Of a stretch of DNA of 64,000 bases, positions 40,796 to 50,662 are shown piece by piece. The stretch comes from Tenacibaculum pacificus. GTDB lineage: Bacteria; Bacteroidota; Bacteroidia; Flavobacteriales; Flavobacteriaceae. Below the pieces are notes generated by a model. That model did not search any database, had not been told where the DNA came from, and worked only from the letters and a program-made list of their open reading frames with translations. Position 1 is the stretch's first letter; each line of letters opens with the position of its first letter. The stretch covers positions 976,501 through 1,040,500 of the forward strand of contig NZ_CP115917.1 in NCBI RefSeq assembly GCF_027941775.1. The letters are read 5' to 3'. The translations under genes and the position numbers were made by a program.

Positions 40796-41719
40796 TTAAA
40801 AATAACAAGAATTATGTTCTAGCCATCTTCTTTTTCCTTTTAATGTAAAATCAACATGAAGTACGATTTCATGTGTATTAAAATTATTACTCAATGCTGA
40901 TAATTTTGTGTCATAGGCGTATCCTATTCTATATTTTTTATCAATAATAATAGCAAACATAGCACTTGCTGAATCTTTATAACGATAAGAAACTCCAGCT
41001 TCTAAAAACTCCTTATAAAGAAAATTGCTATTAATATCTATAGAAATAGGTAAGTTTTTTACATACTTAACCATAGTTGATGGTTTAAAAAAAATATTTT
41101 CTGATAATCTTAATCGAACTCCTCCTGTAATAAAATAGTTCATATTACTTGAAGTTGTTTGCGTTGTTATTGTTTCTGAAATTTCAAATTGACTACTTTT
41201 TAATAAGTATGGTATTGAAAAACCTACAAAATATTGTTTGTTGTAATAATAGGCACCAAATCCAATATTAGGATAATTTCCTTTTGTATTGTTATAGGTA
41301 TCATTATCTGGTGTAATTCCTTGAGATAAATTGTTATCAAATAATGTAATACCTGCTTTTAATCCGAAAGCAAGTCTTGTATCTCTTGATGTTATTAAAG
41401 TATATGAGGCATCTACATTTATATTGTTACTTTTTGATAAACCTACTTTATCGTTTATAACTGTAGCACCAAAACCTAAACCATTATTTGTTCGTCCGTT
41501 TATGGAAAATGTATTGGTAGTAGGAGCACCCGTTACACCAACCCATTGTTGACGCGTTAATAATGACATACTTAAATCTGACCTTAAACCAACAGTTGCA
41601 GGATTTATAATTTGTGTATTGTATAAATATTGCGTGTAATGTGGAATTTGTTGTGCCGTGCAAAAAAGACTATAACAAACAACAAATAAGGTTAATAATG
41701 TTTTTTTTATTGATATCAT
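40796..41719 (-). CDS. PorP/SprF family type IX secretion-associated outer-membrane protein
   Basis: The 307-residue product has a signal peptide (about 1-22, LFCTAQ) followed directly by the family hallmark QIPHYTQYLYNTQIINPATVG (seen as QIPHYTQYLYN and INPATVG), then RQQWVGVTGAPTT and a beta-barrel. In Flavobacterium johnsoniae SprF is needed for secretion of the giant adhesin SprB, and SprF-like proteins are paired with type B cargo. Its ATG overlaps the stop of the upstream adhesin gene by 4 bases, so the two are translationally coupled. I infer that it is the dedicated partner of that adhesin. Confidence 0.92.
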   Translation of the reverse strand: MISIKKTLLTLFVVCYSLFCTAQQIPHYTQYLYNTQIINPATVGLRSDLSMSLLTRQQWVGVTGAPTTNTFSINGRTNNGLGFGATVINDKVGLSKSNNINVDASYTLITSRDTRLAFGLKAGITLFDNNLSQGITPDNDTYNNTKGNYPNIGFGAYYYNKQYFVGFSIPYLLKSSQFEISETITTQTTSSNMNYFITGGVRLRLSENIFFKPSTMVKYVKNLPISIDINSNFLYKEFLEAGVSYRYKDSASAMFAIIIDKKYRIGYAYDTKLSALSNNFNTHEIVLHVDFTLKGKRRWLEHNSCYF

Positions 41720-44700
41720 CTTACAAGTTGTATAAAGTTTGTTTTCGCTTTTTGATTACCGTCATTAAAATCTAATGTATAATAATAAACACCTGTTGGT
41801 GCAGGTTTTTCATTATGATTTCCATCCCACCAAATAGGATTTATTCTTCCATTATTGCTATAGTTATATATTTCACTTCCCCATCTATCATAAATAATTA
41901 ATTTAAAATTAGGAAAATCTTCAATTCCTGCTATTTTGAAGGTGTCACTTTTTCCATCGCCATTGGGCGAAAATAAATTAGGAACATCATTATCTTTAAT
42001 TGTTCCTGTGTTAAGTAATCTTATTAATGGATTTTCATCTACAACAGTTATTTGTAGTAGCATTGTTTCAGCTTCTTCATTTAAATTATCATCAATTGTT
42101 GGGATAATTTGTGTTATAGATTCAGTATATGCAGGAATTGTATTTATAGTCGGTATTGTTTGATAATCCAATGATTGTGTCGTTGTTTCATCCAAAGTAA
42201 TTATATTAAGAATGATAGGTGCATAATTTTGCATCGGTTCTAAACTGGCGTTTAAAAGTTTAATTTCAAACATAAACGGATTCCCTTCTGTAACAGTTAA
42301 ATCTTCTATTTCGATTATTGGATAAGGGTCAATATCAACAATACTACCTGTTTTATTTAAGTCTTGAATACCTACGTTATTACTAGTTACTACACCGCTA
42401 ACAATTAAATTTTCGATGTCAGGTTCGTTTAAATTATCTGTTTTTGTACTGATATTAAAAGATGCTTCTGTATTTGCATCCGCAGGATTAATAGTTCCAT
42501 CAATACTTAAATTTGTTGAAACACTGGTATAATCATCAGGGCTTATGGCAACATCATCATTTGTTTTAATATCGATATTAATAGGAGTAGAACAAGGGTG
42601 ACTAATGCTAACAGTATGTACTAAATCGATTCCTTCATCTTCCATAGAATCGTTCATAGTAATTGTTGGCGGAAGGTCATTATCTATAATATTTCCAATT
42701 CCTGAAGTTTCAGTATTTACAGTATTTAAAGAAGTTATAGTTCCGTTGATGGTGAAAATCTCATCAAGTTCATAAATTGTATCATCCAAAGAAATGGCAT
42801 TAAAAGTAGCCGTTTCTTGAAAAGCGGGAATACTTAAAGTAGCTCCATTTATTTGATTATAATCATATGGTGTTACAGCAATATTGTATTGACTTGCTGT
42901 GTCTGTTCCGTCAATACTAGAAAGATTCATTGTTATTTCCGAAGCACTTTGAGTTATTATTGAATTATCATTTTTAGTAACTAATGAAACCGTAAAAGTA
43001 AAAGTATCTCCTTCGGTAGCACTTACATTATTAATAAGCACAACAACTGCATTGATTTCTCGCCAATCTCTTTCTGGTGTGTCTGTATTATCAATATTCG
43101 GTAAATCACTTGGAGTTTGACTATTTTTAGGATTTACAAAGTTATCATTACTATCATAGGCATCATCTAATCCATCATTATCAGTATCTATATTTAAAGC
43201 GGTTGTTTCAGGAGTTCCATCGTTATTAAAATCCCATCCTTCAATATAATCATCACGAATATCATTATCAGAATTAAGGTCAATATAATCAGGAATAAGA
43301 TCTCCATCTGTATCGATAGGTATTATTCCATTAGGATAAGCGGTGTCAATACCTGTTATAAAATAGGTGTTATTATGAGGAATATAATCTTCGGTAGTTT
43401 GTGCTTCAATATGGTCAACAATTCCATCGCCATCAGAATCGATATCTATAAAATTTGGATTTCCATTAGTATCAGAATTTAAAATAGTATAATTGATTCC
43501 TGTAGTTAAAGTGTCATTGTTTTCAACAGTATTATGTAAACCATTTACACCAACATCCATATCTGTTTTTGATTCGGAATTATTATTTAAATGACCATTT
43601 CCAGATTCTATAATATCAGGAATTCCATCATTATCGCTATCTAAATCAAAGTGATTTGGTACGCCATCATTATCAAAATCAAAAATATCGATAACGCCAT
43701 CATTATTTGCATCTACATTAAAATCAGTGTCCTTATAATTAGGAACAAAATCATTGTCGTGATCATCCAAAGGATTTAAACCACCGTATTCATCAATATC
43801 TGTAATAGTATCATTATCATCATCAATATCAATTTCATTAATGATAGTATCGTTATCTGTATCTGTAGAAATATTTAGAGGAATTGTGCTTGTTGAGTTT
43901 GCACTGTTATTTAGCGGGTCAGTAGCTAAAAAATCGACAGTACTATCACCAATACATTCTTCATTAAAAAGAACAGAAAATTGAATAGTGATACTTTCAT
44001 TAGCTTCTAAAATACCTGAATTTCCATCGAAAAAATTAATATCAGTAACTCCATTATATAATGGGTTTAATATCGGATTAATTGTTGCCGTAGAATTTTG
44101 AATAACAGGTGTGCTGACAGTAATAATATTTCCACTACAAATAGCATTTAAATCATCTTGTAATTGTAATTGCTCAATTTGAACAGCTTCACTAGTATTT
44201 GTTATGGTAATTTGAAAGGTAAGTTCTTGATGTTCTAAAATTCCGTTTGGTACTTGATTGGTATTTAAAACAACTTTTTCTGTTGACGAAGATGAGTTAA
44301 ATGAAAACCCCATACCAGCACTATTACAATCACATTGAGAAGTAGAAGAGGCTGTTCCTGTATCTGATGCTGTGTTATAATAACGATCTAAATGATTACC
44401 TAAACCATCAGACCAAGTAACAAAAGAATATTGTTTTTTGTTTTCGGTAGTTGTTTCATCAAAACCATCTAAAGCACCTTGTGTTTGAGAAAGTTCTAAT
44501 TGATTAAAAGAATTAGTATTTGAAAATGAAATAGGTGCAATTAAATAAAATATATCTAAAATAATGGTTTCACCTGGTGCTAAAGAATTATTAGGGTTTA
44601 GTAAAAAAGGGTTCGTATCTCCATCATAATTAGTATTTATATTTACAGACGAACCTGAAATTTGAGAAACAGTTAAGGTAGTAAAAACAATTCCGTTATC

Positions 44701-46728
44701 TAAAAAACTACCTAATCCCATGTTGTAATTAACATTGGTTGCTGTTGTTGTTCCTTCGTTTGTGATTATTACTCGATTATTATAATCAAATGTACCATCA
44801 GGATTTACTAAAGGATTTTCTTCAGGGACAAATAGTGCTGCGGCAACAACTGCTTCTGTAGTATGAAAATCAGAAATCTCTAAGTTTTCGGTGGCGTTCC
44901 CTGTTGATGAGGTAACATTAAAAACAGTATCAAAATTAATTCCAGAACCTGAAGGAGTCGGATTTGGACGACCATTACAAAATGGATTTATAGTCACACA
45001 AAAACGAATATTTATAGATTGTCTAGGATATAATGTTGCATTACTAACAGTAGTATTATTGAAAATATTACTTGAGGTTAAATCTAAAAAATTAGGATTT
45101 ACAATATCTGTGGTAAATTCTAAAGGATACGGATTATCTATATAATCTATTGTTGTTGATGTTGTAACGTTCATTTCACTAACTTCAGTAACACAACCGT
45201 TTCCAAAAATAGCTTGTAAATCGTTTGTCAAATCGATATTACTAATAAGGCTTGAAGCATGATAATCTCTAGCAGTACTACTGTTAGCTATAGTCATACT
45301 GTAAATTACTTTGTATTCACCATCAACTGTATAACCTTGATTACAACTTTCTAAGTTTCTTATTTCGATTAAATCGGTTGTATTTTCAACGGTTAAATAT
45401 AAATCAGCAGTAGTTGAATAAGTACCATCAAAAATAGTATAGGTAATAAGTTGAACATTTCCTGTATAATCTGTATTCGGAATAAAATTATAACTACCAT
45501 TTGCATTTATAGTAATATTTCCTTGACTAAAAGTAGCAGTTTGTCCTGCTGTAAAATTAATGTTATTAATACTAAAAGAAGTTACAGTTAATACATTATT
45601 ATCAATATCTATATCATTAATAAGTACCCCTGGAGCATTTACAGATAAAGTAGTATTTATATCTGCTGTATCATAATCATCAAAAGCTTCTGGTTCATTT
45701 TCATTTTCAACAGTTATTTGTAGGGTTGCTGAGGTTGAGAAAATTCCATCAGAAATAGTGTATGTAATCGGAGTTACTTCTCCGATATAATTTGTATTAG
45801 GAATAAAATTATAGCTACCATTAGCATTTATAGTAATACTTCCTTCACTAAAATTAGCTGTTTGTCCTGCTGTAAAACTAGTGGTATTTATAGAGAAATC
45901 AGTAATAGTTAAAATATCATTGTCAATATCAGTATCATTATCTAGTAACCCTGGTGTATTTGTATTTAATATGGTGTTAATATCAATAATTTGAAAATCG
46001 TTAAATGCTATAGGAGCAGTTTCATTTTCAACAGTTATTTGTAAGTTTGCTGTGGTCGAGAAAATTCCATCAGAAATAGTATATGTAATTATAGGTAGGT
46101 TGCCAAAATAATCAGTAGTAGGAGTAAAATTATAACTACCATCAGCACTTATAATAATATTACCTTCGTTAAAATTAGCGGTTTCGCCTACTGTAAAATC
46201 AACACTATTAATGTTAAATGAAGTAACAGTTAAAATATTATTGTCGATATCAGTATCATTGGTAAGTACCCCTGGGGCATTTATAATTGAAGTAGTATTA
46301 AGATAAGTTGTGTTAACATCATTAACAGCTATAGGTGGAGTTTCATTTTCAACAGTTATTTGTAGGCTTGCTGTATCAGAAAAAATTCCATCGGAAATAG
46401 TATAATTAATAGTAGATACATTACCAAAGTAATTAGTATTTGGAATAAAGGTATAACTACCATCAGAATTTATGGTGATATTACCTTCACTAAAATTAGC
46501 TGTTTCACCTGCTGAAAAATTAATCGTGTTTATCGAAAAATTAGTAATAGTTAAAACATCATTATCGATATCTGTATCGTTTGAAAGTAGCCCTGGTACA
46601 TTTACACTTATATTACTATTAATGTATGTTGTATTAATGTCGTTAACTGCATTAGGTTGTGTCTGTGCTCTACTAAATTGAGAAAAAAGCACAAAAAAGC
46701 ATAGTATTTTGTAGTAGTTTTTTATCAT
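41716..46728 (-). CDS. Large T9SS type B adhesin with cadherin-like repeats and TSP3-like Ca-binding region
   Basis: The 1670-residue product has a signal peptide (about 1-22). Four tandem repeats of about 107 residues follow (25-450; AVNDINTTY, GLLSNDTDIDND, NGSYNFIPNTNY, ITYTISDGIFS), the pattern of Ig-like/cadherin-like 'tandem-95' modules. Next come DUF11-like mucin-type modules, an Asp/Asn-rich thrombospondin type 3-like region (DTDNDTIINEIDIDDDNDT, DFDNDGVPNHFDLDSDNDG) that should bind many Ca ions, Calx-beta-like modules, and the gliding-motility type B sorting domain (FSPNGDGKSDTFKI, YDRWGSEIYNY, PTGVYYYTLDF). It is the first gene of the SprF-coupled pair. A surface adhesin of the SprB class is the likely role. 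Confidence 0.9.
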   Translation of the reverse strand: MIKNYYKILCFFVLFSQFSRAQTQPNAVNDINTTYINSNISVNVPGLLSNDTDIDNDVLTITNFSINTINFSAGETANFSEGNITINSDGSYTFIPNTNYFGNVSTINYTISDGIFSDTASLQITVENETPPIAVNDVNTTYLNTTSIINAPGVLTNDTDIDNNILTVTSFNINSVDFTVGETANFNEGNIIISADGSYNFTPTTDYFGNLPIITYTISDGIFSTTANLQITVENETAPIAFNDFQIIDINTILNTNTPGLLDNDTDIDNDILTITDFSINTTSFTAGQTANFSEGSITINANGSYNFIPNTNYIGEVTPITYTISDGIFSTSATLQITVENENEPEAFDDYDTADINTTLSVNAPGVLINDIDIDNNVLTVTSFSINNINFTAGQTATFSQGNITINANGSYNFIPNTDYTGNVQLITYTIFDGTYSTTADLYLTVENTTDLIEIRNLESCNQGYTVDGEYKVIYSMTIANSSTARDYHASSLISNIDLTNDLQAIFGNGCVTEVSEMNVTTSTTIDYIDNPYPLEFTTDIVNPNFLDLTSSNIFNNTTVSNATLYPRQSINIRFCVTINPFCNGRPNPTPSGSGINFDTVFNVTSSTGNATENLEISDFHTTEAVVAAALFVPEENPLVNPDGTFDYNNRVIITNEGTTTATNVNYNMGLGSFLDNGIVFTTLTVSQISGSSVNINTNYDGDTNPFLLNPNNSLAPGETIILDIFYLIAPISFSNTNSFNQLELSQTQGALDGFDETTTENKKQYSFVTWSDGLGNHLDRYYNTASDTGTASSTSQCDCNSAGMGFSFNSSSSTEKVVLNTNQVPNGILEHQELTFQITITNTSEAVQIEQLQLQDDLNAICSGNIITVSTPVIQNSTATINPILNPLYNGVTDINFFDGNSGILEANESITIQFSVLFNEECIGDSTVDFLATDPLNNSANSTSTIPLNISTDTDNDTIINEIDIDDDNDTITDIDEYGGLNPLDDHDNDFVPNYKDTDFNVDANNDGVIDIFDFDNDGVPNHFDLDSDNDGIPDIIESGNGHLNNNSESKTDMDVGVNGLHNTVENNDTLTTGINYTILNSDTNGNPNFIDIDSDGDGIVDHIEAQTTEDYIPHNNTYFITGIDTAYPNGIIPIDTDGDLIPDYIDLNSDNDIRDDYIEGWDFNNDGTPETTALNIDTDNDGLDDAYDSNDNFVNPKNSQTPSDLPNIDNTDTPERDWREINAVVVLINNVSATEGDTFTFTVSLVTKNDNSIITQSASEITMNLSSIDGTDTASQYNIAVTPYDYNQINGATLSIPAFQETATFNAISLDDTIYELDEIFTINGTITSLNTVNTETSGIGNIIDNDLPPTITMNDSMEDEGIDLVHTVSISHPCSTPINIDIKTNDDVAISPDDYTSVSTNLSIDGTINPADANTEASFNISTKTDNLNEPDIENLIVSGVVTSNNVGIQDLNKTGSIVDIDPYPIIEIEDLTVTEGNPFMFEIKLLNASLEPMQNYAPIILNIITLDETTTQSLDYQTIPTINTIPAYTESITQIIPTIDDNLNEEAETMLLQITVVDENPLIRLLNTGTIKDNDVPNLFSPNGDGKSDTFKIAGIEDFPNFKLIIYDRWGSEIYNYSNNGRINPIWWDGNHNEKPAPTGVYYYTLDFNDGNQKAKTNFIQLVR

Positions 46729-46865
46729 AATCGGGGGAATTCATTCTAATTAGATGCCCTTAATTTAAGGATTTATTTAGCATAAAAAAAATAATAATTT
46801 AAATATGTATTAAAGATGCTATATTATAGGTTGTTTTTATTCTAAAAATATTAATTATTACGAAT

Positions 46866-47444
46866 TTACATTTTTTTATTATTTAGTAATTTTAAAATTT
46901 TATTTCCTCGAGCTTTACAAGCTTTACTTTCATGAATTATTTTTGTAGTAATTAAATGTTTTAATTCGGTATGTACCCAATCTTTTTCTAATCCGAATAA
47001 AAATAAAAAAGTCATACTGTAAGCACGTACTGCTATTTTCTGATCAGTAATTAACCAATCAAAACCTGTTTCAATAATTGCATCAATATTTTTTGATGTT
47101 AATGTATCTTTTGTTTTATTTTTTGATGTTGAGGTATATGCAATTGCTAAATTTTCACAAATTTTAGCACAAGGTCTAATTGCACTATCAAAATGTACTG
47201 TTGAAATTTTTTCTGTAAAAATATCTATATAAGGTAATATAAAATCAATATTATGTTGTGTGCAAATCCATTCTAAAACCCATGCAGCTTTAATTGATAG
47301 TTTATTATCTACATCAAAAGTTAAATCAACTAAATTTTTTATTAATTTTGGATGCGCTAATACAATATTTGAAGCGTTATTTCTGTTTAACTTGGTAGGA
47401 CTTTTCATATCATGTAAAACAGAAATTAAGAAATCAATACTCAT
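46866..47444 (-). CDS. HEAT-like helical repeat protein, function unknown
   Basis: The 192-residue product is all-helical by appearance. Short repeats such as LIKNLVDLTFDVDNKLSIKA, AWVLEWICTQ and AVRAYSMTFLFLFGLE resemble HEAT or DNA-alkylation-repeat helices. Similar flavobacterial proteins have been labelled adenylosuccinate lyase in databases, but no lyase motif is visible here, so I reject that name. No signal peptide. It is divergent from the YwqK-type gene (65-base gap) and separated from the adhesin operon by 137 bases. Role unknown. Confidence 0.7.
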   Translation of the reverse strand: MSIDFLISVLHDMKSPTKLNRNNASNIVLAHPKLIKNLVDLTFDVDNKLSIKAAWVLEWICTQHNIDFILPYIDIFTEKISTVHFDSAIRPCAKICENLAIAYTSTSKNKTKDTLTSKNIDAIIETGFDWLITDQKIAVRAYSMTFLFLFGLEKDWVHTELKHLITTKIIHESKACKARGNKILKLLNNKKM

Positions 47445-47509
47445 ATTGGTACGGTTTATGTATTTTTGAACTTATTAAGTTATTAAATCAACAAAAAAAA
47501 GAATTATCA

Positions 47510-48205
47510 ATGTTAAATATAAAAAGGATATTTTCAATAACAGTTTTATTATCCATTTTTTTTATGAGTTCTACAGAAGCTCAAGAATTAAATAAAACAG
47601 ATGCTAACGGAAACAGAATTGGTGCTTGGAAGAAGTTATATGCTAACGGAAAAACACGTTATACAGGTCAGTTTGAAAATGGAAAAGAAGTAGGTGTTTT
47701 TAAGTTTTACTCTATTACATCATCAGGAACACCAATAAGTACAAAAACATATGTAAACGGAACTGCTTCAGTAAAGTTTTATAATGAATTTGGTAAGCTA
47801 AAAAGCGAAGGTAAAATGATTGGTAAAAAGCGTAGCGGAAAATGGGTGTATTATTTTCCAAACGGAAAACCTGTTTCTGAAGAAAATTATAAAGATGGAA
47901 ATTTAGACGGAGTTCTTAAAGATTATTACCCGAACGGAAATATTACACAAGAAGTTGTTTATTCGAGAGGAAAGAAAAATGGACTTTCTAAAACCTTTAC
48001 TGATTCTGCTATTTTAATTGAAGAAGTTTTTTATGTAAACGGAAAATTAGATGGAAAAGCGAATTATTACGATTTAAAAGGAGCTCTTAAAGAAGAAGGA
48101 ATGTATAAAAATGGAAAAAGAGTAGGGAAGTGGGATTTTTATATGGACGGAGAAAAAGTAGACAAGAAAAAGAAAAAAAGATATCTGATTTTGAAGAATA
48201 AATGA
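47510..48205 (+). CDS. Secreted YwqK/MORN-type repeat protein
   Basis: The 231-residue product has a signal peptide (about 1-25, SSTEAQ). At least seven copies of a MORN-variant repeat follow (NGNRIGAWKKLYANGKTRYT, FENGKEVGVFKFY, NGKPVSEENYKDGNLDGVLK, NGKRVGKWDFYMDG). It ends with a Lys-rich tail. The same repeat occurs in proteins annotated as YwqK-family antitoxins. The signal peptide and absence of a toxin gene next door argue against that role here. It is probably periplasmic or surface-exposed; function unknown. It is followed by its own hairpin terminator. Confidence 0.8.
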   Translation: MLNIKRIFSITVLLSIFFMSSTEAQELNKTDANGNRIGAWKKLYANGKTRYTGQFENGKEVGVFKFYSITSSGTPISTKTYVNGTASVKFYNEFGKLKSEGKMIGKKRSGKWVYYFPNGKPVSEENYKDGNLDGVLKDYYPNGNITQEVVYSRGKKNGLSKTFTDSAILIEEVFYVNGKLDGKANYYDLKGALKEEGMYKNGKRVGKWDFYMDGEKVDKKKKKRYLILKNK

Positions 48206-48226
48206 TACTTAATAAGTATCATTTTT
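48200..48226 (+). terminator. Intrinsic terminator after the MORN-type gene
   Basis: AAATGATACTT pairs with AAGTATCATTT around a 3-base loop, followed by T. The stem overlaps the stop codon region. Confidence 0.7.
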
Positions 48227-48275
48227 ATTGATGATGCTATTGAAATTATCCATTTTAAAAACAGAAACTTATTCG

Positions 48276-48283
48276 TAAATTTG
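48276..48283 (+). promoter_or_regulatory. Candidate -7 promoter element for mnmA
   Basis: TAAATTTG matches TAnnTTTG and lies 19 bases before the ATG at 48303. The -33 region has no TTG. Confidence 0.45.
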
Positions 48284-48302
48284 TAGCTTACAAAAGTAAA
48301 AA

Positions 48303-49490
48303 ATGAAAAGAGTAGTAGTAGGACTTTCGGGAGGTGTAGATAGTAGTGTAACCGCTTATTTATTAAAAGAGCAAGGATATGAAGTTATCGGCTTATTTAT
48401 GAAAAATTGGCATGATGATTCAGTAACAATTTCAGATGATTGCCCGTGGTTAGAAGATAGCAACGATGCAATGATTGTTGCTGATAAATTAGGGATTCCT
48501 TTTCAAACCGTTGATTTAAGCGATCAATACAAAGAACGTATTGTTGATTATATGTTTAATGAATACGAAAAAGGACGCACGCCAAATCCTGATATTTTAT
48601 GTAACAGAGAAATTAAATTTGATGTTTTTATGGACATCGCTTTAAGTTTGGGTGCAGATTATGTTGCAACTGGGCATTATTGCCGAAAATCAGAAGAAGT
48701 AATTGATGATAAATCGGTTTATAAATTATTAGCAGGAAAAGATTTAAATAAAGATCAATCTTATTTTTTATGTCAATTATCTCAAAAACAGCTTGAAAAA
48801 GCAATGTTTCCAATTGGTGAATTGACAAAACCAGAAGTAAGAGAAATTGCAAAAAAAGCAGATTTAATTACTGCGGATAAAAAAGATTCTCAAGGATTGT
48901 GTTTTATCGGAAAAGTTCGTTTACCTGATTTTTTACAGCAAAAACTACAACCAAAAGATGGTATTATTGTTCAAGTACCAACAACTTTTAATCAGTATAA
49001 CCGTACAGTTCCTCAATTTGAAAATAAGGAAGCTGAATTAGCATATTTCGCAACAAAATTTTCTTACAAAAAAGAAAGTGGAAAAACAGTTGGGAAGCAT
49101 CAAGGTGCGCATTATTTTACTAAAGGACAACGTAAAGGTTTAAATGTTGGTGGAACTAAAGAAGCTTTATATGTTATTGAAACCGATGTAAATGAAAATA
49201 TAATTTATACAGGTGAAGGTAAAACTCATCAAGGTTTATATAGAAATGTATTGTTTGTTTCTAATGAAGAATTACATTGGGTTCGTTTAGATTTGGCATT
49301 AAAATCAGGTGAAACTATGGAGGTGGAAGCTAGAATCCGTTATCGTCAGAAATTAGAAAAAGCAATTTTACATAAAGTTGATAGCGGTTTATATGTTGAG
49401 TTTGAAAATCCACAATCGGCAATTCAAGAAGGGCAGTTTGTAGCTTGGTATATTAATGAAGAATTATTAGGTTCGGGAGTAATTTCTTAA
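48303..49490 (+). CDS. mnmA: tRNA-specific 2-thiouridylase
   Basis: The 395-residue product is MnmA, which thiolates U34 in the wobble position of Lys, Glu and Gln tRNAs (EC 2.8.1.13). Landmarks are the PP-loop SGGVDSS (9-15) that binds ATP, the catalytic Cys100 in [11 protein letters not shown] and Cys200 in SQGLCFIG, and the C-terminal beta-barrel (RKGLNVGG, then IRYRQ). Sulfur is delivered by a persulfide relay from a cysteine desulfurase. Length is about 30 residues above E. coli MnmA, as usual in Bacteroidota. The next gene starts 9 bases later, so they form an operon. Confidence 0.95.
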   Translation: MKRVVVGLSGGVDSSVTAYLLKEQGYEVIGLFMKNWHDDSVTISDDCPWLEDSNDAMIVADKLGIPFQTVDLSDQYKERIVDYMFNEYEKGRTPNPDILCNREIKFDVFMDIALSLGADYVATGHYCRKSEEVIDDKSVYKLLAGKDLNKDQSYFLCQLSQKQLEKAMFPIGELTKPEVREIAKKADLITADKKDSQGLCFIGKVRLPDFLQQKLQPKDGIIVQVPTTFNQYNRTVPQFENKEAELAYFATKFSYKKESGKTVGKHQGAHYFTKGQRKGLNVGGTKEALYVIETDVNENIIYTGEGKTHQGLYRNVLFVSNEELHWVRLDLALKSGETMEVEARIRYRQKLEKAILHKVDSGLYVEFENPQSAIQEGQFVAWYINEELLGSGVIS

Positions 49491-49499
49491 AAAATAACT

Positions 49500-50441
49500 T
49501 TGAAAAATAAAATAACACAACTTTTTAATATAAAATATCCGATTATTCAAGGTGGAATGATTTGGGTTTCTGGTTGGAAATTGGCTTCGGCAGTTTCTAA
49601 TGCAGGCGGTTTGGGCTTAATCGGTGCAGGTTCTATGTATCCTGATGTTTTGCGTGACCATATTCAAAAATGTAAAAAAGCTACTGATAAACCTTTCGGT
49701 GTAAATGTGCCAATGTTGTATCCCGATGTTGAAAAAATCATGGATATTATCATCGAAGAAGGTGTTAAAATTGTTTTTACATCCGCAGGAAATCCAAAAA
49801 CTTGGACAGCCTTTTTAAAAGAAAAAGGAATTACAGTAGTACACGTAGTAAGCTCTGTAAAATTTGCTTTAAAATCAGAATTGGCAGGAGTAGACGCTGT
49901 TGTTTGTGAGGGTTTTGAAGCGGGCGGACATAACGGACGAGAAGAAACTACAACGCTTACTTTAATTCCGATGGTTAAAGAAAAAGTTAATATTCCTGTA
50001 ATTTCGGCAGGTGGAATAGGTTCAGGAAAAGCCATGTTAGCAACCATGATTTTAGGTGCAGACGGAGTACAGATAGGAAGTCGTTTTGCGGCAACTTTAG
50101 AATCGTCAGCGCATACAAATTTTAAGCAAACTATAATTGATGTTAAAGATGGCGACACTCATTTAACTTTAAAAGAATTAGCGCCTGTTCGTTTGGTTAA
50201 AAATAAGTTTTATAATGATGTCCAAGATTTGTATAAACAAAATCCGACCATTGAAGAAATCAAAGAATTATTAGGAAGAGCAAGAGCAAAAAAAGGAATA
50301 TTTGAGGGTGATTTAAACGAAGGAGAACTTGAAATTGGTCAAGTAGCAGGATTAATTCATCAAATTAAATCAGCCAAAGAAGTTTTAGAAGAAATTGTTA
50401 CAGAATTTGAACATATTAAAGAAAATTTAAAGTTTTTATAA
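49500..50441 (+). CDS. Nitronate monooxygenase-type FMN oxidoreductase
   Basis: The 313-residue product is an FMN TIM barrel of the 2-nitropropane dioxygenase / FabK-like family. Landmarks: PIIQGGMIWVSGWKLASAVS at the N-terminus, GLGLIGAGSM, EGFEAGGHNGREETT with the conserved His, and ISAGGIGSGKAML with GADGVQIGSRF at the phosphate site. Members oxidise nitronates or, as FabK, reduce enoyl-ACP; the substrate cannot be told from sequence. The start is a TTG (49500-49502): the first in-frame ATG would remove the strand carrying IIQGG. It follows mnmA by 9 bases. Confidence 0.85.
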   Translation: MKNKITQLFNIKYPIIQGGMIWVSGWKLASAVSNAGGLGLIGAGSMYPDVLRDHIQKCKKATDKPFGVNVPMLYPDVEKIMDIIIEEGVKIVFTSAGNPKTWTAFLKEKGITVVHVVSSVKFALKSELAGVDAVVCEGFEAGGHNGREETTTLTLIPMVKEKVNIPVISAGGIGSGKAMLATMILGADGVQIGSRFAATLESSAHTNFKQTIIDVKDGDTHLTLKELAPVRLVKNKFYNDVQDLYKQNPTIEEIKELLGRARAKKGIFEGDLNEGELEIGQVAGLIHQIKSAKEVLEEIVTEFEHIKENLKFL

Positions 50442-50448
50442 TTTTTTT

Positions 50449-50539
50449 GAAGCAATTTCCCGCTTTCCGCACTCGCTTTTTTTGTTTGAAAAAAACAAAA
50501 AAGAGCTCAAACAAATGCTTCAATCGGGGCTAGAAATTT
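50449..50539 (+). repeat. Dispersed structured intergenic repeat, copy 3
   Basis: Nearly identical to copy 1 (16404-16504), with a shorter central loop. The arm pair GAAGCA/TGCTTC is perfect here where copy 1 has a G-T pair. It lies directly after the flavoprotein gene. Confidence 0.7.
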
Positions 50540-50597
50540 GAGTTTTATTTTAACTTTTTTGTGAATTATTTTAATTAAGTTAAAAAATATCAGTAAA

Positions 50598-50630
50598 CAA
50601 AAAAGGAAGCTTTAAATAGCTTCCTTTTTT
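50598..50630. terminator. Bidirectional terminator between the flavoprotein gene and ribBA
   Basis: AAAAAGGAAGCT and AGCTTCCTTTTTT pair around a 6-base loop with T on both flanking strands, between two converging genes. Confidence 0.85.
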
Positions 50631-50662
50631 ATCTTATAAAATAAGTTTGTAAAAATAAGTTT

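Noticed and set aside
46866..47444. Adenylosuccinate lyase name for the HEAT-like protein
   Set aside because: The 192-residue product lacks the lyase signature and is less than half the length of the enzyme.
47510..48205. YwqK-type protein as an antitoxin of a toxin-antitoxin pair
   Set aside because: It is secreted and there is no toxin candidate next to it.
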